Made by a program: the position numbers and the translations under genes
The notes under the pieces: model-generated
What the model was told of the DNA's origin: nothing
The model's input: only the letters and a program-made list of their open reading frames with translations
The model's database searches: none
Shown here: piece after piece, positions 63,093 through 64,000 of the stretch
Numbering within the stretch: the first letter of the stretch is position 1
How the letters are laid out: each line of letters starts with the position of its first letter
Source of the DNA: Tsuneonella litorea
GTDB lineage: Bacteria; Pseudomonadota; Alphaproteobacteria; Sphingomonadales; Sphingomonadaceae
DNA length: 64,000 nucleotides
Reading direction: 5' to 3'
Assembly (NCBI RefSeq): GCF_025154015.1
Contig: NZ_JAOAMV010000006.1
Location: 108,517-172,516, forward strand

Positions 63093-63166
63093 TGGAGCGG
63101 GTAGCGGGAATCGAACCCGCGCGTTCAGCTTGGGAAGCTGACAGGCTACCATTACATCATACCCGC
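63093..63166 (-). tRNA. tRNA-Gly (anticodon CCC)
   Basis: 74 nt including an encoded CCA. The acceptor arm GCGGGTA pairs with TACCCGC, the anticodon loop is TTCCCAA on a TCAGC/GCTGA stem (anticodon CCC), and the T arm is CGCGGGTTCGATTCCCGC-like with GTTCGATTC. The D-loop contains AATGGTA. All arms fold normally. Confidence 0.95.
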
Positions 63167-63249
63167 CTGGGCCCGCACGAAGCGGAACCGGGCGGCGCGC
63201 ATTAGCGTGGAGGGGCGCGGCCGGTCAATCGGCATTGCGGCCGGGCGGC

Positions 63250-63384
63250 TTGAGAAAAAACCTTCCAACTATACAAATGGCTATCCCCTCATAGCGAACC
63301 TGCGGCTATCCGGGCCTCCGCGACCCGAAGGGTAACCTTCTGACTGGGCGGCTTTCCCATTGCGGAAGGCCGCCCGCTTTTTTT
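63250..63384 (+). ncRNA. Candidate small RNA ending at an orphan terminator
   Basis: A clear plus-strand terminator (63346-63384) has no plus-strand gene before it. Upstream, TTGAGA (about 63251) and TACAAA 16 nt later could be a promoter. The predicted ~100-nt transcript would contain a GAAGG-GTAA-CCTTC hairpin with a GNRA loop (63327-63340) and a CCTCC anti-Shine-Dalgarno-like stretch (about 63316). No ORF of note fits inside. It could instead be a 5' leader/attenuator of the lipoprotein gene at 63459. Confidence 0.45.
63346..63384 (+). terminator. Strong Rho-independent terminator without an upstream gene
   Basis: A 12-bp stem (GGGCGGCTTTCC with GGAAGGCCGCCC, one G-U pair) has a 6-nt loop and is followed by GC and seven T. 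The preceding plus-strand sequence has no gene back to 62062, so the terminator is orphaned unless a small RNA precedes it. Confidence 0.9.
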
Positions 63385-63458
63385 GCGCCGGGTCGCCGGA
63401 CCTTGTTGCAAACCCGTTCGTTGCCGATGCACCCAGATGCGAGAGCCGGAGACGACCG

Positions 63459-63968
63459 TTGCGCACCCTTTGCCTTCTTTCCATCCTGCCATTGGCGCTT
63501 GCCGCCTGCGACCGGCAACCGGCCGAGGGCGAGGCGTCACAGGACGCCATACCGGTGGAACCCGACCAGGGGATTGGCGATGGGGCCACGCCGCCGTCAC
63601 CCGCCCCGCCCCCTTCGCCAGCGCCATCGTCGAGCGATGCGCCCGGCGAACCGGCGCAAGGCATTCCTGCCGCCTTGCAGGGCAGGTGGGGCCTCACTCC
63701 GGCCGACTGCACGAGCACGCGCGGCGATGCGAAGGGGCTGCTCCGGGTGTCGCCCACCACCCTCACCTTTTACGAATCGGTCGGACGTCTCGGCGCGGTC
63801 CGTGCGCGCAGCGCCGACTCGATCGAGGCCGAATTTGCCTTCACGGGGGAAGGCATGACCTGGTCGCGCGCGATGACCCTGAAGGCAACCGGCGACACCC
63901 TGACCCGGATCGACCGGGCGGGAGGAGAAGCACCCGCGACATATGCATACGGCAAGTGCGCGACTTGA
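63459..63968 (+). CDS. Lipoprotein of unknown function
   Basis: 169 residues from a TTG at 63459, preceded by GGAG 7 nt upstream; this start puts the signal peptide at the N-terminus (RTLCLLSILPLALAAC, lipobox LAAC). A Pro/Ser/Ala linker follows (SPAPPPSPAPSSS), then a ~90-residue domain beginning LQGRWGLTPADCTSTRGDAKG and ending YAYGKCAT, with two cysteines that may pair. The domain looks like a small beta-barrel of the lipocalin/META kind but I cannot name it. It follows the orphan terminator by 75 nt. Confidence 0.7.
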   Translation: MRTLCLLSILPLALAACDRQPAEGEASQDAIPVEPDQGIGDGATPPSPAPPPSPAPSSSDAPGEPAQGIPAALQGRWGLTPADCTSTRGDAKGLLRVSPTTLTFYESVGRLGAVRARSADSIEAEFAFTGEGMTWSRAMTLKATGDTLTRIDRAGGEAPATYAYGKCAT

Positions 63969-64000
63969 ACCCTGCGGCGCATCGGCTAACGGCATCAGAA

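Noticed and set aside
63093..63166. tRNA-Gly as an integration site for a mobile element
   Set aside because: No integrase, no direct repeat of the tRNA 3' end and no composition shift next to it.

Overview
The window is a high-GC chromosomal segment from an alphaproteobacterium. The gene content points to Sphingomonadales, most likely an Erythrobacteraceae relative. The pointers are a crtY-crtI-crtB carotenoid cluster, class I lysyl-tRNA synthetase, the ubiA/rsmE/gshA neighbourhood, MipA and RcnB-like envelope proteins, many GTG starts and 4-nt start/stop overlaps. No rRNA, CRISPR array, prophage or complete insertion sequence is visible. One tRNA, tRNA-Gly(CCC), lies near the right end.

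Layout. 1-6 kb: the N-terminal part of a ClC exchanger running off the left edge, an RcnB-like secreted protein with a strong terminator, cytochrome b561, a prolyl-4-hydroxylase-like oxygenase, DUF1003 coupled to lysS, and a secreted protein. 6-12 kb: a DinG/XPD-type Fe-S helicase, a SixA phosphatase, and soxR facing a VOC-fold gene across a near-consensus SoxR operator. 10.4-19 kb: an MFS/SRAP/ubiA operon (minus), rsmE-gshA (plus), an isoprenylcysteine-methyltransferase-like membrane protein, and the yfgM-like/bamB envelope pair. 19-29 kb: a GT4 glycosyltransferase, selO, a lone astD, small lipoproteins, rarD, pyrC, ygfZ. 29-37 kb: mostly small accessory and stress-type genes (PEBP, an intradiol dioxygenase-like protein, two tiny hydrophilic proteins, YaiI, DUF2726, a SpoIIAA-like protein, a sulfotransferase, an HTH protein), ending in a decayed second yaiI.

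37.1-38.5 kb is a clearly AT-richer island. It holds one AAA-type ATPase gene whose C-terminal winged-helix-like part is in another frame, and it sits directly downstream of thiC. thiC has a well-formed TPP riboswitch. 40.6-44.6 kb: a Baeyer-Villiger monooxygenase, a PAS/HATPase kinase-like protein without a phosphoacceptor histidine, and MipA. 44.7-49 kb: a tightly coupled crtY-crtI-LOG-crtB operon converting GGPP to beta-carotene, with a LOG nucleosidase gene embedded in it. 49-52.6 kb: a two-subunit biotin-dependent acyl-CoA carboxylase. 52.6-64 kb: two MFS transporters, dinB, NUDIX, pgl, dps behind an EcfG-like promoter, a GDT1-like membrane protein, a PhoX/DUF839 protein, an SDR, a ROK kinase, an alpha/beta hydrolase, the tRNA, an orphan terminator that may end a small RNA, and a lipoprotein.

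The strongest leads for something unusual are the AT-rich ATPase island with its frameshift and neighbouring gene relic, the LOG gene inside the carotenoid operon, the SoxR-VOC divergon, the candidate sRNA at the right end, and several candidate general-stress promoters. All functional calls were made by reading motifs; no database search was run.
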